Source of the DNA: Tabrizicola aquatica
GTDB taxonomy: Bacteria; Pseudomonadota; Alphaproteobacteria; Rhodobacterales; Rhodobacteraceae
Assembly (NCBI RefSeq): GCF_002900975.1
Contig: NZ_PJON01000001.1
Coordinates: forward strand, 310,001 to 374,000
DNA: 64,000 nt
Reading direction: 5' to 3'
The position numbers and the translations under genes were made by a program. The notes below the pieces were generated by a model, which ran no database searches, had not been told where the DNA came from, and saw only the letters and a list, made by a program, of their open reading frames with translations. Shown piece after piece: positions 17,074 to 34,003 of this stretch (within the stretch, counting starts at the first letter, position 1; each line of letters opens with the position of its first letter).

Positions 17074-17919
17074 TCACTTTCTGGCAAGAATCGGGCTGGC
17101 AGCAATCGGGCTGGCTGGGATCGGGCTGGTGATCGGCGGGTTGGGCGTGGCGGGGCTGTCGGGCAGCATCCAGCGCCAGAGTTTCTGGTCCGGCAGCGGC
17201 AGGACCATGAACCAGTGTTCAAGCAGTGCCAGCGCGGTCAGCGCGGCAAGCAGGATGTGACCGATGACGGCGGCCTCGGTCGGGGCGGAATAGGCGCGCT
17301 CAAGCCAGCAGGCGGTGGCGAAGCTGAGGCCGGTGATCGAGATCGGAAAGACCCAGTTCATCCGGGCGTGGCGGAAGTGGCTGGCCAGATGGGCCAGCGG
17401 GCGGGGCAGGAATTCGGTGTGGATGCGGGGCACGCCGAAGAAGAGGTTCAGCTTGGCCGAAAGCCGGGCGAAGAAGAGGACGCCGAAGGTCCAGAGGCCG
17501 AAGGCATTGGCCGCCCCCTGCGAGGCATAGGCCAAGAGCGCCAGCGCGGCGATCAGCGCGGTCTCGTGCCACAGGATGGTCAGCGTGGCGCGCAGGAAGC
17601 GGTCCCAGCCTTGCGCGAAGGGCGGGCAGGGCTGGCGGTTCGGGCCGGTGATGACGCCGGAGAGGAAGGCCAGCTCGATCCAGCCCCAAAGGGCCAGGGC
17701 CGAGAGGAAGGCCAGGTAGGTGCCGAAGGTCGAGGGGTCGTCCAGCGACCAGCCGAGGCCGGCCACCCCACCGATCAGGAGGGGCAGTCCGAGGAGGACG
17801 GAAAGCTGATGCGCCCCGCCCCCCGCCCGGTCGGCATGGCGGACGCGCCACAGGATCGCGCCGGTGGAGAACCACCAGAGAAACAGCGTGATCGCGGCGG
17901 CGGTCCAGGGATTGGTCAT
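17074..17919 (-). CDS. puhE: Photosynthetic complex assembly protein PuhE
   Basis: A 281-residue membrane protein with about seven hydrophobic spans. Recognisable features are [21 protein letters not shown], the motif [14 protein letters not shown] and [19 protein letters not shown]. PuhE modulates reaction-centre/LH1 assembly and bacteriochlorophyll synthesis in Rhodobacter. It is placed between acsF and hemA as in related clusters. The C-terminus carries an unusual short repeat (SPI in the pattern [14 protein letters not shown]) encoded by near-identical tandem DNA units. The start is ATG 17919; the frame is open further upstream without a better start. Confidence 0.9.
   Translation of the reverse strand: MTNPWTAAAITLFLWWFSTGAILWRVRHADRAGGGAHQLSVLLGLPLLIGGVAGLGWSLDDPSTFGTYLAFLSALALWGWIELAFLSGVITGPNRQPCPPFAQGWDRFLRATLTILWHETALIAALALLAYASQGAANAFGLWTFGVLFFARLSAKLNLFFGVPRIHTEFLPRPLAHLASHFRHARMNWVFPISITGLSFATACWLERAYSAPTEAAVIGHILLAALTALALLEHWFMVLPLPDQKLWRWMLPDSPATPNPPITSPIPASPIAASPILARK
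17077..17131. repeat. Short tandem repeats at the 3' end of puhE
   Basis: The unit ATCGGGCTGG recurs four times in about 50 bases on the plus strand with slightly varied spacers. On the coding (minus) strand it encodes repeated Ser-Pro-Ile. Slippage at such repeats would change only the extreme PuhE C-terminus, just ahead of the hemA start. Confidence 0.6.
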
Positions 17920-18016
17920 GTACGGCCCCCCCCGAAGGGAGGGCCGCACAGGCCTGCGGAACGCGCCCATTCCGCAAGGCCACCCGCTGCCGGAACAGCG
18001 GTATGGGGGTCAAGGG

Positions 18017-19111
18017 TCAATACGACGGCTCCAGCCGGACGGTGGCCGGCAAAGCGTGGCGTTTGACCGGGATCGTGTAGAGGCTGGCAAAGGCCAGCGC
18101 GGCGCGGGCCGAGGCGACCCAGCCTTTCAGCTTGCCGCCGACGCCGCCCTGCCGCCGGGCCGCGTCCATCGCCAGGAAGGCGCTGTTCATCGCCCGCAGG
18201 CGCGGGATCCAGCGCGGGTGGTCGATGTCCAGCTCGATCGGGAAGATCTGGCGGCTGATCGTCGAGGTCTTGCGGAACACTTCCTGGTCGTACCACTCGA
18301 TGTCGACGCCAAGCGCCTTGTGGAATTCCGGCCGGGCATGGTCGCGGACCCACATGGTCGAGTAGACGGCGGTCAGGAAGAACTTGATCCACAGTTTGTT
18401 GACGAAGCTTTGCGTCAGCTTGGGGTCGGTCTTCATCAAGAGGGCGAAGGCCTCGCCGTGGCTGAACTCGTCATTGCACCATTCGCGGAACCACTTGAAG
18501 ATCGGGTGGAACCGCTGTTCGGGATGCGCCTCAAGGTGGCGGTAGATGGTGATGTAGCGGGCGTAGCCGATCTTTTCCGACAGGTAGGTGGCGTAGTAGA
18601 TGAACTTCGGGCGGAAGTAGGTGTACTTCTTCGCCTTGGTCAGGAAGCCCAGGTTCACCGCCACCCCCGCCTCGCGCAGGGCGTCGTTGATGAAGCCGGC
18701 GTGGCGGGCCTCATCCCGGGACATGTAGCTGAACAGCTCGCAGATGTCGGGGTTGGTGCCGCGGCGCTTCATTTCCTTGTAAAGGACGCAGCCCGAGAAT
18801 TCGGCCGTGCAGGACGACACCAGAAAGTCGATGAACTCGGCCCGCAGGGCAGGGTCCATGCCGTCCCAGTCGATCTGGTCCCAGTCGGCGTTCTTCTTGA
18901 AATGGCCCTTGTTCGGGTCGGACTTCATCTGCGCGATCAGCACGTCCCATTCCTTGCGGACGGGGGTGACGTCGATCTTGTCCATCTCGTCGAAGTCGGT
19001 GGTGTAAAAGCGCGGGTTCAGGAGCGTGGTTTCCGTCGCCATCGCGGTGGTGTCGAACTGGCCCGCCACTTCGGCGTGCAGTTCTTCGTGCGTGGTGGAA
19101 TGCGCATTCAT
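18017..19111 (-). CDS. acsF: Mg-protoporphyrin IX monomethyl ester oxidative (aerobic) cyclase
   Basis: A 364-residue diiron oxygenase that forms ring E of bacteriochlorophyll with O2. Iron-ligand motifs are present: DEARHAGFINDAL (ExxH) and EWCNDEFSHGEAFALL (second ExxH set), with an earlier Glu in CTAEFSGCVLY. The ATG overlaps the bciE stop (ATGA), which agrees with AcsF and BciE acting as one enzyme. The cluster also encodes the anaerobic cyclase BchE, giving an O2-independent route. Confidence 0.96.
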   Translation of the reverse strand: MNAHSTTHEELHAEVAGQFDTTAMATETTLLNPRFYTTDFDEMDKIDVTPVRKEWDVLIAQMKSDPNKGHFKKNADWDQIDWDGMDPALRAEFIDFLVSSCTAEFSGCVLYKEMKRRGTNPDICELFSYMSRDEARHAGFINDALREAGVAVNLGFLTKAKKYTYFRPKFIYYATYLSEKIGYARYITIYRHLEAHPEQRFHPIFKWFREWCNDEFSHGEAFALLMKTDPKLTQSFVNKLWIKFFLTAVYSTMWVRDHARPEFHKALGVDIEWYDQEVFRKTSTISRQIFPIELDIDHPRWIPRLRAMNSAFLAMDAARRQGGVGGKLKGWVASARAALAFASLYTIPVKRHALPATVRLEPSY

Positions 19112-19404
19112 AGCCGGATCTCCTCGGAGAAGGAAAACTCGCACAGCTCCATGAAGCCGAAATCGCCGGTCATCCGGGTCCACAGCCGTTCGATGGGCGT
19201 GGCGCGGGTGATGGTGGCGGTGCGGTCCTCGACGATGACCTCGCCATAGGCGGCCAGAACGGGCGCGCCGTGGACAAGAACCTCGTCGCCCGGGTGGACG
19301 ACGGCGCCGTTGTTGAAGCGGACGTGGGCGTGAAGTGCGTCAAAGCGGTGGCTGACCTCGACGGTGCAGGGCACGCTTTCCTTGGTACGGGTGAACAGTC
19401 CCAT
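19108..19404 (-). CDS. bciE: Small auxiliary subunit of the aerobic cyclase (BciE)
   Basis: A 98-residue soluble protein (MGLFTRTKESVPCTVEV start; LVHGAPVLAAYGEVIVEDRT core) encoded directly before acsF with a 4-base overlap. Its size, location between puhC and acsF, and alphaproteobacterial setting match BciE, the subunit reported to be needed for alphaproteobacterial AcsF activity, by analogy with Ycf54 in cyanobacteria. Identification is from size, position and recalled sequence character. No catalytic motif is visible. Confidence 0.82.
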   Translation of the reverse strand: MGLFTRTKESVPCTVEVSHRFDALHAHVRFNNGAVVHPGDEVLVHGAPVLAAYGEVIVEDRTATITRATPIERLWTRMTGDFGFMELCEFSFSEEIRL

Positions 19405-19416
19405 GTGTGTGGTTCC

Positions 19417-19881
19417 CTATTCTGATTGATCGAGTAGCCGTTCGAACGCGGCCTTGTTGTCACCCCCGAAGGCATAAAGCTCGACGCTCCAGCCGGTTTC
19501 GGGGTCTTCAGCGGCCAGACGGCCGTTGTCGTACTGGACGATCCGCAGGGGTTTCAGCGGGTCGACCTGATGCTTCTTCCGTTCCGTCGCGAGGCCGTTC
19601 TGGACCACGGTGACAAAGCCGCCATGGGCGAGGTCCAGCAGGACCGTTCCATCCGGCTTGCGCACGGTGACGGCCTGGGCGTCATGGCCTTCCAGGATGA
19701 TCCAGGCCTCACGCGTGACGGTGCCGGCCTGCGGCTGGGCCACCGGCGGGCGGTCGGTCAGGGCGGCAAAGCCGGTGATGGCCAGCGTGGACATGGCCAG
19801 GCCGAACATGGCCCAAAGCAGGGTGCGCGGCACCATCTCTTTTTCGCGGGACTTGAAGGTGGGCGAGGGTTGATGTGTCAT
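19417..19881 (-). CDS. puhC: Photosynthetic complex assembly protein PuhC
   Basis: A 154-residue protein with one N-terminal membrane anchor (TLLWAMFGLAMSTLAITGFAAL) and a periplasmic domain beginning with a Pro-rich linker. The domain contains ILEGHDAQAVTVRKPDG and the RKKHQVDPLKPLRIVQYDNGRL segment. PuhC is needed for normal LH1 and reaction-centre assembly. Gene order puhA-puhB-puhC is conserved; it begins 9 bases after puhB. Confidence 0.92.
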   Translation of the reverse strand: MTHQPSPTFKSREKEMVPRTLLWAMFGLAMSTLAITGFAALTDRPPVAQPQAGTVTREAWIILEGHDAQAVTVRKPDGTVLLDLAHGGFVTVVQNGLATERKKHQVDPLKPLRIVQYDNGRLAAEDPETGWSVELYAFGGDNKAAFERLLDQSE

Positions 19882-19890
19882 CTTTGCCCC

Positions 19891-20526
19891 CTATTCCGCC
19901 GCGACCGGATGCAGGTCCGGCGTACGGGTGACGGCGGGCTGGGTCAGCCGCGCCTCGGCGGCATCGGCCAGCATCCGGGCGGTGCGCGCGGCATCAGGGA
20001 TTGCGCGCAGGGCGGGCTGGGTCCGGGACCAGTGGCCGGGCCGCAGATGCGGCCAGAGCGCCACGGTCGAAATCCGCGTCTCGCCCGTGGTGTCCAGCGC
20101 GATGGTCCCGGTGCCGTCGCGGCGCAGGTCCAGCGCGGCGGTGCCCACCTGCGCGAAGGGGATGTTGAAGGTCACCGGCAGCGCCGCACCGATCCGCAGG
20201 ACAACGCGGGCAGTGGTCAGCGTATAGGTGGTGGCGCGGGCTTGGGCCCAGGCCAGGCCAAAGATCACCGCAAGGCCCAGAAGGCCAAGCACCAGATAGG
20301 GCAGGCCCATGGCCAGCGCGAGGGATAGCCCGCCATCGGCAAAGGCTGATCCGGCGCGCCACAGCACGATGATCGCGAAGTAGCTGGCGAACCAGCGCAG
20401 CTTGAAGGCATCCCGCGCCAGTGCCCAGGCATCCGGGCGACCCTGCCAAAGGATCAACTCGCCTTGCGGGGGCCGTTCCGGCAGCCCAGGCAGTGCGTCG
20501 AAAGCGAAATCGTCATGGTCTGACAT
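19891..20526 (-). CDS. puhB: Photosynthetic complex (reaction centre) assembly protein PuhB
   Basis: A 211-residue PH-domain-like membrane protein. The start region LPERPPQGELILWQGRPDAWALARDAF is followed by two or three hydrophobic spans (YFAIIVLWRAGSAF, LVLGLLGLAVIFGLAWAQ), then YTLTTARVVLRIGAALPVTFNIPFAQV. PuhB is a dimeric reaction-centre assembly factor. It lies 66 bases downstream of puhA in the same transcript. Confidence 0.92.
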   Translation of the reverse strand: MSDHDDFAFDALPGLPERPPQGELILWQGRPDAWALARDAFKLRWFASYFAIIVLWRAGSAFADGGLSLALAMGLPYLVLGLLGLAVIFGLAWAQARATTYTLTTARVVLRIGAALPVTFNIPFAQVGTAALDLRRDGTGTIALDTTGETRISTVALWPHLRPGHWSRTQPALRAIPDAARTARMLADAAEARLTQPAVTRTPDLHPVAAE

Positions 20527-20591
20527 GGCAGACCCTCCGTTCTTGGTGGTGAAAGGCGGCGGCCCGGGCGCGGGCCGCGACCTGTCGGTTA

Positions 20592-21362
20592 TCAGAAGCC
20601 GCGCTTGCGCTTCGGGGCGTCGTACATCCAGCCCGAGGCGACATAGGCCGAGATCTTGTCTTCCTCGAGCTTGGTCACTTCGGTCAGGGACTTGGTGGCC
20701 GGGATGCCGTCAAAGCTGTCCGAGGCCAGGAAGTTCACGCGCACGCGGTCCTCCCAGATCCGGGCCAGGGTCAGCGGCACCAGGCGCTTGGCGCCCGAGT
20801 TCAACTCGATCTCCAGGTAGCGTACCAGTTGTTCCGGCGCATCGATCCACAGGTCCGAGACGCGGCCCACGACTTCCAGGTCGCCGGCCTGCACCGGCAG
20901 ACCGCGCGGGTCACGCCCGGCGCTGATCTTGAAGCCGTCAAGCTGCGTCATCGGCACGATCTTGTTGTGGCCGTGGCCGTCCAGTTCAGCCTCGTCCCGG
21001 CGCGGAACCCAGGCGGCGGGCCCGACGCCATCAAGCATCGGATTGCCGGTCGGGGCATGGGGGAAGCCTTCGCCAACGGCCGTGCGCGCCAGCGCCAGGT
21101 CGGTGCGGCGATGCGCGGCCTCGTTCGCGGCCGAGGGAACGGTGACCTCGCCCTTGCCGAAGGGCAGGCGGAAGGTCTTGGGCTTGGGCACCGGGAAGGG
21201 GCCCTGGTTCGGGGCGGGTGTGCCGTCCTCCAGCTCCAGCGGATAGCCTTCGCGCATGTTCTCGGTCTGCAGGTAATAGATCAGCAGGGCGAAGAAGCCC
21301 CAGAAAAGCCAGATCGACAGGCTGGCGAGGTCGAAGTTGCCGAAGAAGGTGACACCTACCAT
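20592..21362 (-). CDS. puhA: Photosynthetic reaction centre H subunit
   Basis: A 256-residue protein with the typical single membrane helix near residues 10-30 ([23 protein letters not shown]). The cytoplasmic beta domain contains [38 protein letters not shown], and the C-terminal [16 protein letters not shown]. The H subunit caps the L/M core and guides proton delivery to QB. The L and M genes (pufL, pufM) are not in this window. Confidence 0.97.
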   Translation of the reverse strand: MVGVTFFGNFDLASLSIWLFWGFFALLIYYLQTENMREGYPLELEDGTPAPNQGPFPVPKPKTFRLPFGKGEVTVPSAANEAAHRRTDLALARTAVGEGFPHAPTGNPMLDGVGPAAWVPRRDEAELDGHGHNKIVPMTQLDGFKISAGRDPRGLPVQAGDLEVVGRVSDLWIDAPEQLVRYLEIELNSGAKRLVPLTLARIWEDRVRVNFLASDSFDGIPATKSLTEVTKLEEDKISAYVASGWMYDAPKRKRGF

Positions 21363-21380
21363 TGGGTTGTCCTCCGTGGA

Positions 21381-22814
21381 TCAGGTGGGAAATTCAGCGA
21401 TGCCGAAGCGGTCGCCGGAGTTCGGGGTTGCGGTTAGCGGCCGCACGCGGACCAGGGGGCCGAGTGCGATGAGGGTCAGGAAGAGAAGGCCGATCTCGGC
21501 GTGGTAGACAAAGCTGTAGCCAAGGGTCGGGTCGGTGAGGGCAGGGCCAAGCGCACCACTTCCGGCAAGATGGCCCACGACGTCGCGCAAGGCGCCGCCA
21601 AGGAAGATGGAAAGCCCCGCCGCCGTGGCCTGCGCGGCACCCCAGGCCCCCAGCGCCAGGCCCGCGCCGGTGCCCGAGGTCCGCAGCGCCATGGCGGCGG
21701 TCAGGGTCGAGACGGCGAAAAGCCCCGCGCCGATGCCGATCAGCGCAGCCCCAAGGTAGAACAGCGCGGCACTGTCCAGCGGCCCGGCGAAGATCACGCA
21801 GGGAAAGGCGACCAGGCCCACCAGGATCCCCCGCGCGGCGGTGCGATAGGGGTCGCGCCCCTGCGCCAGCCAGCGCGCGGCGGTCAGAAAGCCGGCCAGC
21901 GCGCCCATCGCATAGATCGCGGTCAGCAGCGTGGTCTTGCTGACGGACAGGCCCAGAACCTCGCCGCCGTAGGGTTCCAGAAGGACGTCCTGCATGTTGA
22001 ACGCCAGCGTGCCCAGCACGACCACCATCAAAAGCCGCCCGGCCTGGCCCCCGGCCATCAGGTCGGCCCAGGCATCGCGGAAACGGGGCCGGGGGGCCTC
22101 ACGTTCCGCACGCGACATGGGGCGGACGATCTCTTGCTTCCAGAGCGCGATCAGGTTCAGCACCATCGTTGCTGCGCCGCAGCCCTGGACGACGCGGACC
22201 AGCGTGATCGGGTCGTAGTTGCGCAGAAGGAAGCCGACGATGACCGCGCTGACGCCCATGCCCAGCAGGAACATGACGTAGAGCAGCGCCACCACCTTCG
22301 GCCGCGTCTCGTCCGTCGCGCGGTCCGAGGCGAGGGCTAGGCCCGCGGTCTGGGTCATGTGCAGCCCGATCCCGGTCATCAGGAAGGCCAGCGCGGCAAA
22401 GACCTCGCCCGCCCAGGCCGGTCCGTGAATCTGGTCGCCCGACAGCACGATCAGCGCAAAGGGCATGATCGCAAGGCCGCCCATCTGCCAAAGCGAGCCG
22501 AACCACAGATACGGCACCCGCTTCCAGCCGATCGCGCTGCGGTGCGTGTCGCTGCGATGGCCCAGCAGCGCGCGGAACGGGGCCACCAGCACCGGAATGG
22601 CGATCATCAGCGCCACGATCATGGCGGGGACCGAAAGCTCGACGATCATCACCCGGTTCAGCGTGCCCAGCAGCAGCACCGTGGCCATCCCGACCGAGAC
22701 CTGGAACAGCGACAGCCGCAACAGTTGCGCCGCCGGCAGGCTTTCGGAACTCGCCTCGGCAAAGGGCATCCAGGCGGGGGAGAGGGCCTTGATATGCTTC
22801 TGCTTCAGGATCAT
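21381..22814 (-). CDS. lhaA: Light-harvesting complex assembly protein LhaA (BCD/PucC family transporter)
   Basis: A 477-residue protein with 12 predicted membrane helices, MFS-type bacteriochlorophyll delivery family. N-terminal region: LLRLSLFQVSVGMATVLLLGTLNRVM, with RALLGHRSDTHRSAIGWKRVPYL as the diagnostic loop. LhaA helps LH1 assembly, probably by handing over bacteriochlorophyll. The start is ATG 22814, which overlaps the bchM stop (ATGA). The frame is open upstream only within bchM. Confidence 0.92.
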   Translation of the reverse strand: MILKQKHIKALSPAWMPFAEASSESLPAAQLLRLSLFQVSVGMATVLLLGTLNRVMIVELSVPAMIVALMIAIPVLVAPFRALLGHRSDTHRSAIGWKRVPYLWFGSLWQMGGLAIMPFALIVLSGDQIHGPAWAGEVFAALAFLMTGIGLHMTQTAGLALASDRATDETRPKVVALLYVMFLLGMGVSAVIVGFLLRNYDPITLVRVVQGCGAATMVLNLIALWKQEIVRPMSRAEREAPRPRFRDAWADLMAGGQAGRLLMVVVLGTLAFNMQDVLLEPYGGEVLGLSVSKTTLLTAIYAMGALAGFLTAARWLAQGRDPYRTAARGILVGLVAFPCVIFAGPLDSAALFYLGAALIGIGAGLFAVSTLTAAMALRTSGTGAGLALGAWGAAQATAAGLSIFLGGALRDVVGHLAGSGALGPALTDPTLGYSFVYHAEIGLLFLTLIALGPLVRVRPLTATPNSGDRFGIAEFPT

Positions 22815-23475
22815 GGCCGGTACTCCAGACAGTCCGAGATGTAGAAGCCCCGGGCCACGCGCCCGACCTTCGCCAGTCCCGGCCCGGTGGCCTGCGTCAG
22901 GTCGCGCAAGCCATGCGGGATCATCACCGGCGAGCGGTCCGAGCGCGGGAACAGCTTGCCCGCGTGCCACATCACCATCAGCAGCGGCGTGCGCGGCGCG
23001 ACGGTGAACACCACCTGGCCCGCGCGTTGGCCCAGGGCCCGCAGGGTGCGGCCGATATCGTCGGCACCATAGTAGATCAGGCTGTCCATCGCGATGACGG
23101 CGTCAAACGACCCCAGCGCGGGGTCGGTCATGTCGCCGGCCTGGAACGTCACCTGCGGCAGCAGCGCCACCGGAAGCCGGTCCTGCGCGATCTGCACCAG
23201 TTTCGGCGAGATGTCGGCGGCCACCACCACCGCCCCGCGCCGCGCCAGTTCCTCGGTCGTCATCCCGGTGCCGCAACCGGCATCCAGCACCCGCATCCCG
23301 CGCAGGTCCTGCGGCAGGCGCGACAGCATCAGCGCGCGCATCCGGTCGCGCCCTTCGCGCACGGTCTGGCGGATGCGGGAAACCGGCGCGTCCGAGGTCA
23401 GCCGCTCCCACGCCTTGGTGGCGGTGCGGTCGAAGTAGGTCTCGACGCGGGCGCGGGTGCGGGCATAGTCGGGCA

Positions 23476-23476
<1 letters not shown>
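22811..23476 (-). CDS. bchM: Mg-protoporphyrin IX methyltransferase
   Basis: A 221-residue SAM-dependent methyltransferase. The SAM-binding motif I is MRVLDAGCGTGMTTEELARRG near residue 60, followed by VVAADISPKLVQIAQDRLP and FDAVIAMDSLIYY. It methylates the C13 propionate of Mg-protoporphyrin, the step after BchH/D/I chelation and before the cyclase. The ATG overlaps the bchL stop and its stop overlaps the lhaA start. Confidence 0.95.
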
Positions 23477-31458
<7,982 letters not shown>

Positions 31459-31583
31459 GTATTGACCCTGACACTCCCTGCAGCACGCTTGGGGTTGTGC
31501 CAAAGGGGGCTTGACGAGAACCTGTTGTTTTTGCTTGTGTTCCCCTGGCCGGGACGCGATGGTTGCGGCGAATTGGGCGCAGG

Positions 31584-31601
31584 TGTCAATTTGCTTTGAC
31601 A
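31584..31601. promoter_or_regulatory. PpsR/CrtJ operator (aerR side)
   Basis: TGTCAATTTGCTTTGACA matches the consensus with symmetric TGTCAA and TTGACA arms (one-base offset). It lies about 115 bases before the aerR ATG. Confidence 0.8.
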
Positions 31602-31715
31602 TCCCGGACGCCTTGGCGGACAGTAAAGGGGACAGCGTAGGCCGGGTTTGCGGCCGATGCGGGTGTCGCTGCGGCGGGCTTGGAGGCCCTGGCTGCGACC
31701 GGGCCGGAGAGCAGG

Positions 31716-32486
31716 ATGCGCGACAGCCAGCATGGCGGCCAAATGGATCGCGACAGCGACGGCGTTTCTGCCCTTGCACGGTCCGTTGTGGCGCGATTGG
31801 CCTCGCCGAAGCGGCCAGACCGACGGCCGGTTGAACCGGAGTTGGTCGCGGCCCTGCTGCGGGCGGCGCTGGACGGCGGGCCAGAGGGGTTCGCGGTGTT
31901 GCGGAACGACCTGCGCCGGGCGCGGGTGGGCGATGTGGACCTGGTGGATCTGTACCTTCCCCAGGTGGCGCGAGAGTTGGGGTGCCAGTGGGCCGACGAT
32001 ACGGCAAGCTTTTCGGAAGTCAGTATCGGCGTGGCGCGGATGCAGGCGCTGCTGCATCAGATCGGCCGCAACTGGCTGGAAAGATCCGGTCCGGTGGCGG
32101 GCCAGCCGAACCTGCTTTTGCTTCTGCCCGAGGGCGAGCAGCACAGTTTCGGGGCGATGGTGGTGCTGGCGCAGTTGCGTCGACGGGGGGCCTCGGTCCG
32201 GTTCCGGGCGGGCGGTTCGCCGCAGGACATCGGTGCGGCGGTGCAGCAGCAGGACTATGATGCTGCTTTGATTTCGGTGGGTTGCGAAGAGAAACTTGAA
32301 CTTTGTCGCAAGCTGGTCAAAGCGTTGCGAAAGGGATCGGGCGGGGACATGCGGATTGTCGTCGGCGGGGCGGTTCTGGACCGTCCGGTAGATGTGCTGC
32401 AGGCGACCGGCGCGGATCTTGCGACGAACGATCTGGAGCGGGCGCTGGCGGGCCTTGGAACATCGCCGCGCCCACACCAGTTGTGA
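31716..32486 (+). CDS. aerR: Cobalamin-binding antirepressor AerR/PpaA
   Basis: A 256-residue protein of the SCHIC/B12-binding type. A helical N-terminal part ends near residue 125. A Rossmann-like cobalamin domain follows, with the axial-ligand His in PEGEQHSFGAMVVLAQL (His143 from this start). The location directly before ppsR is diagnostic. AerR binds hydroxocobalamin and relieves PpsR/CrtJ repression. The start is ATG 31716, preceded by GGAG at 6 bases; ATG 31743 and TTG 31680 are in-frame alternatives. Long and short isoforms are known in R. capsulatus, so both ATGs may be used. Confidence 0.9.
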   Translation: MRDSQHGGQMDRDSDGVSALARSVVARLASPKRPDRRPVEPELVAALLRAALDGGPEGFAVLRNDLRRARVGDVDLVDLYLPQVARELGCQWADDTASFSEVSIGVARMQALLHQIGRNWLERSGPVAGQPNLLLLLPEGEQHSFGAMVVLAQLRRRGASVRFRAGGSPQDIGAAVQQQDYDAALISVGCEEKLELCRKLVKALRKGSGGDMRIVVGGAVLDRPVDVLQATGADLATNDLERALAGLGTSPRPHQL

Positions 32487-32541
32487 TGATGACAGGAGAA
32501 CAGTCCGCATTTGCGGCTGAAGCACAACGTTTGGAACCCAA

Positions 32542-33957
32542 GTGACGACGGACGGACGTCATCTTCTTAGTGCGGGAAAGCTTCCCGTGATCGCCCCCGA
32601 CCTTCTGGTCGAGGTGCTGGCTCTGGCGGCCGACATCTCGCTTCTGGTCGACCCGACACTTAGGGTGACGACCGTTCTGGTCAATCCCACGCACCGCTCT
32701 TTCGGCCAGTTGACCGACTGGGAGGGCACGCTGCTTTCCGAGATCCTGACCGATGAAAGCCGCCGCAAGCTGGAGGCCCGGCTGGACGAGATGGCGGGCC
32801 ACCGCCGCTCGGTCCCGGCGGTGGAGTTGAACCACGTCAGCCAGAACGTCTGGGAATTCCCGGTGCGCTATTCGCTGCATCGGCTGGGGTCGGACGGCTC
32901 GATCCTGATGCTGGGGCGCGACCTGCGGCCGATGGCGGAGGTGCAGCAGCAGCTGGTTGCGGCGCAACTGGCGCTGGAGCGCGACTATGAGGCGCAGCGC
33001 GAGCTGGACACCCGGTATCGCGTGCTGATGGAGACGACGCGCGACCCGGTGATGCTGGTGTCGATGTCCACGGGCCGGATTGCCGACCTGAACCCCGCAG
33101 CCGCCCTGATGCTGGGCGGTGCCCGGGCCGAGATCGTGGGCTCGGCCGTGGCGCAGGAATTCGATGGCCGCCGGCGGGGTGAGTTCCTGGAGGCCCTGTC
33201 CAATGCGGCGGCGGTGGATTCCGCCACTCCGGTCGAAGTGACCGCCCGCCGGTCGCAGCGCCGCGTCCTGGTCACGCCTCGCCTGTTCCGCGCGGCTGGC
33301 GAGCGGTTGCTGCTGTGCCTGATCGATCCCGAGGACCGCTCTACTCAGGCCAGTGGCGACCTGGGCGAGAACTTGCAGCGCCTGTATCATGAAGGCGTGG
33401 ACGGGATCGTCTTTGCCGACGCCGAGGGCGTGATCCGCGCCGCGAACGAGGCGTTCCTGAACATGACCGACGCCAGCGGCATCGGCGCCGTGCGCGGCCG
33501 CTCGATCGCCGATTACCTGGTCCGCGGTCAAGTCGACCTGCGCGTCCTTCTGGACAACGTCAAGCGCACCGGCCAGCTGCGGCTTTACGCCACCCGGCTG
33601 ACCACCGATTTCTCGGGCCAGGTCGCGGTGGAACTGTCGGCCAGCTGGCTGAACGATCGCCCGAACCCGGTCCTGGTGCTGGTGGTCCGCGACGCCAGCC
33701 GCGCCGACGCCCTGCGCCGCGCGCAAGGCGGGCTGCCGGACGAAGGCTCGCGCTCGGTGATGGAACTTGTGGGGTCCTCGACCCTGAAGGACATTGTGGC
33801 CGAGACGACCGACGTGATCGAGAAGATGTGCATCGAGACCGCGCTGGAACTGACCCGCAACAACCGGGTGGCCGCGGCCGACATGCTGGGCCTGTCGCGC
33901 CAGTCGCTGTACGTGAAGCTGCGCAAGTACGGCCTGGTCAACAAGGACGGCGAGTGA
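32542..33957 (+). CDS. ppsR: Redox-responsive transcriptional repressor PpsR/CrtJ
   Basis: A 471-residue regulator: N-terminal PAS region, two further PAS domains (YRVLMETTRDPVMLV and YHEGVDGIVFADAEGV starts), and a C-terminal FIS-type helix-turn-helix (NRVAAADMLGLSRQSLYVKLRKYGL). Two cysteines at the expected redox positions are present, one in LLLCLIDPED and one just ahead of the HTH in IEKMCIETALEL. It represses bch, crt and puc genes under oxygen by binding TGT-N12-ACA. It follows aerR by 55 bases. Confidence 0.95.
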   Translation: MTTDGRHLLSAGKLPVIAPDLLVEVLALAADISLLVDPTLRVTTVLVNPTHRSFGQLTDWEGTLLSEILTDESRRKLEARLDEMAGHRRSVPAVELNHVSQNVWEFPVRYSLHRLGSDGSILMLGRDLRPMAEVQQQLVAAQLALERDYEAQRELDTRYRVLMETTRDPVMLVSMSTGRIADLNPAAALMLGGARAEIVGSAVAQEFDGRRRGEFLEALSNAAAVDSATPVEVTARRSQRRVLVTPRLFRAAGERLLLCLIDPEDRSTQASGDLGENLQRLYHEGVDGIVFADAEGVIRAANEAFLNMTDASGIGAVRGRSIADYLVRGQVDLRVLLDNVKRTGQLRLYATRLTTDFSGQVAVELSASWLNDRPNPVLVLVVRDASRADALRRAQGGLPDEGSRSVMELVGSSTLKDIVAETTDVIEKMCIETALELTRNNRVAAADMLGLSRQSLYVKLRKYGLVNKDGE

Positions 33958-33970
33958 CCCAGCCCCTGGC

Positions 33971-33984
33971 TTGATCCATGTCAA
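33971..33984. promoter_or_regulatory. Candidate FnrL site upstream of bchE
   Basis: TTGATCCATGTCAA matches TTGAT-N4-ATCAA in nine of ten positions. It overlaps the first PpsR-like site and lies about 60 bases before the bchE start, a position suited to anaerobic activation of the oxygen-independent cyclase. Confidence 0.6.
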
Positions 33985-33996
33985 ATTAATCTGACG
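33979..33996. promoter_or_regulatory. Degenerate PpsR/CrtJ operator (bchE distal)
   Basis: TGTCAAATTAATCTGACG differs from TGT-N12-ACA only in the last base. It lies 25 bases from the perfect site at 34004, giving a tandem arrangement. Confidence 0.5.
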
Positions 33997-34003
33997 CCTG
34001 ATC

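Noticed and set aside
17215-18066. A plus-strand open frame of 283 codons opposite puhE
   Set aside because: Translation is almost entirely Gly, Glu, Arg and Gln; puhE on the other strand has coherent membrane helices and conserved position.
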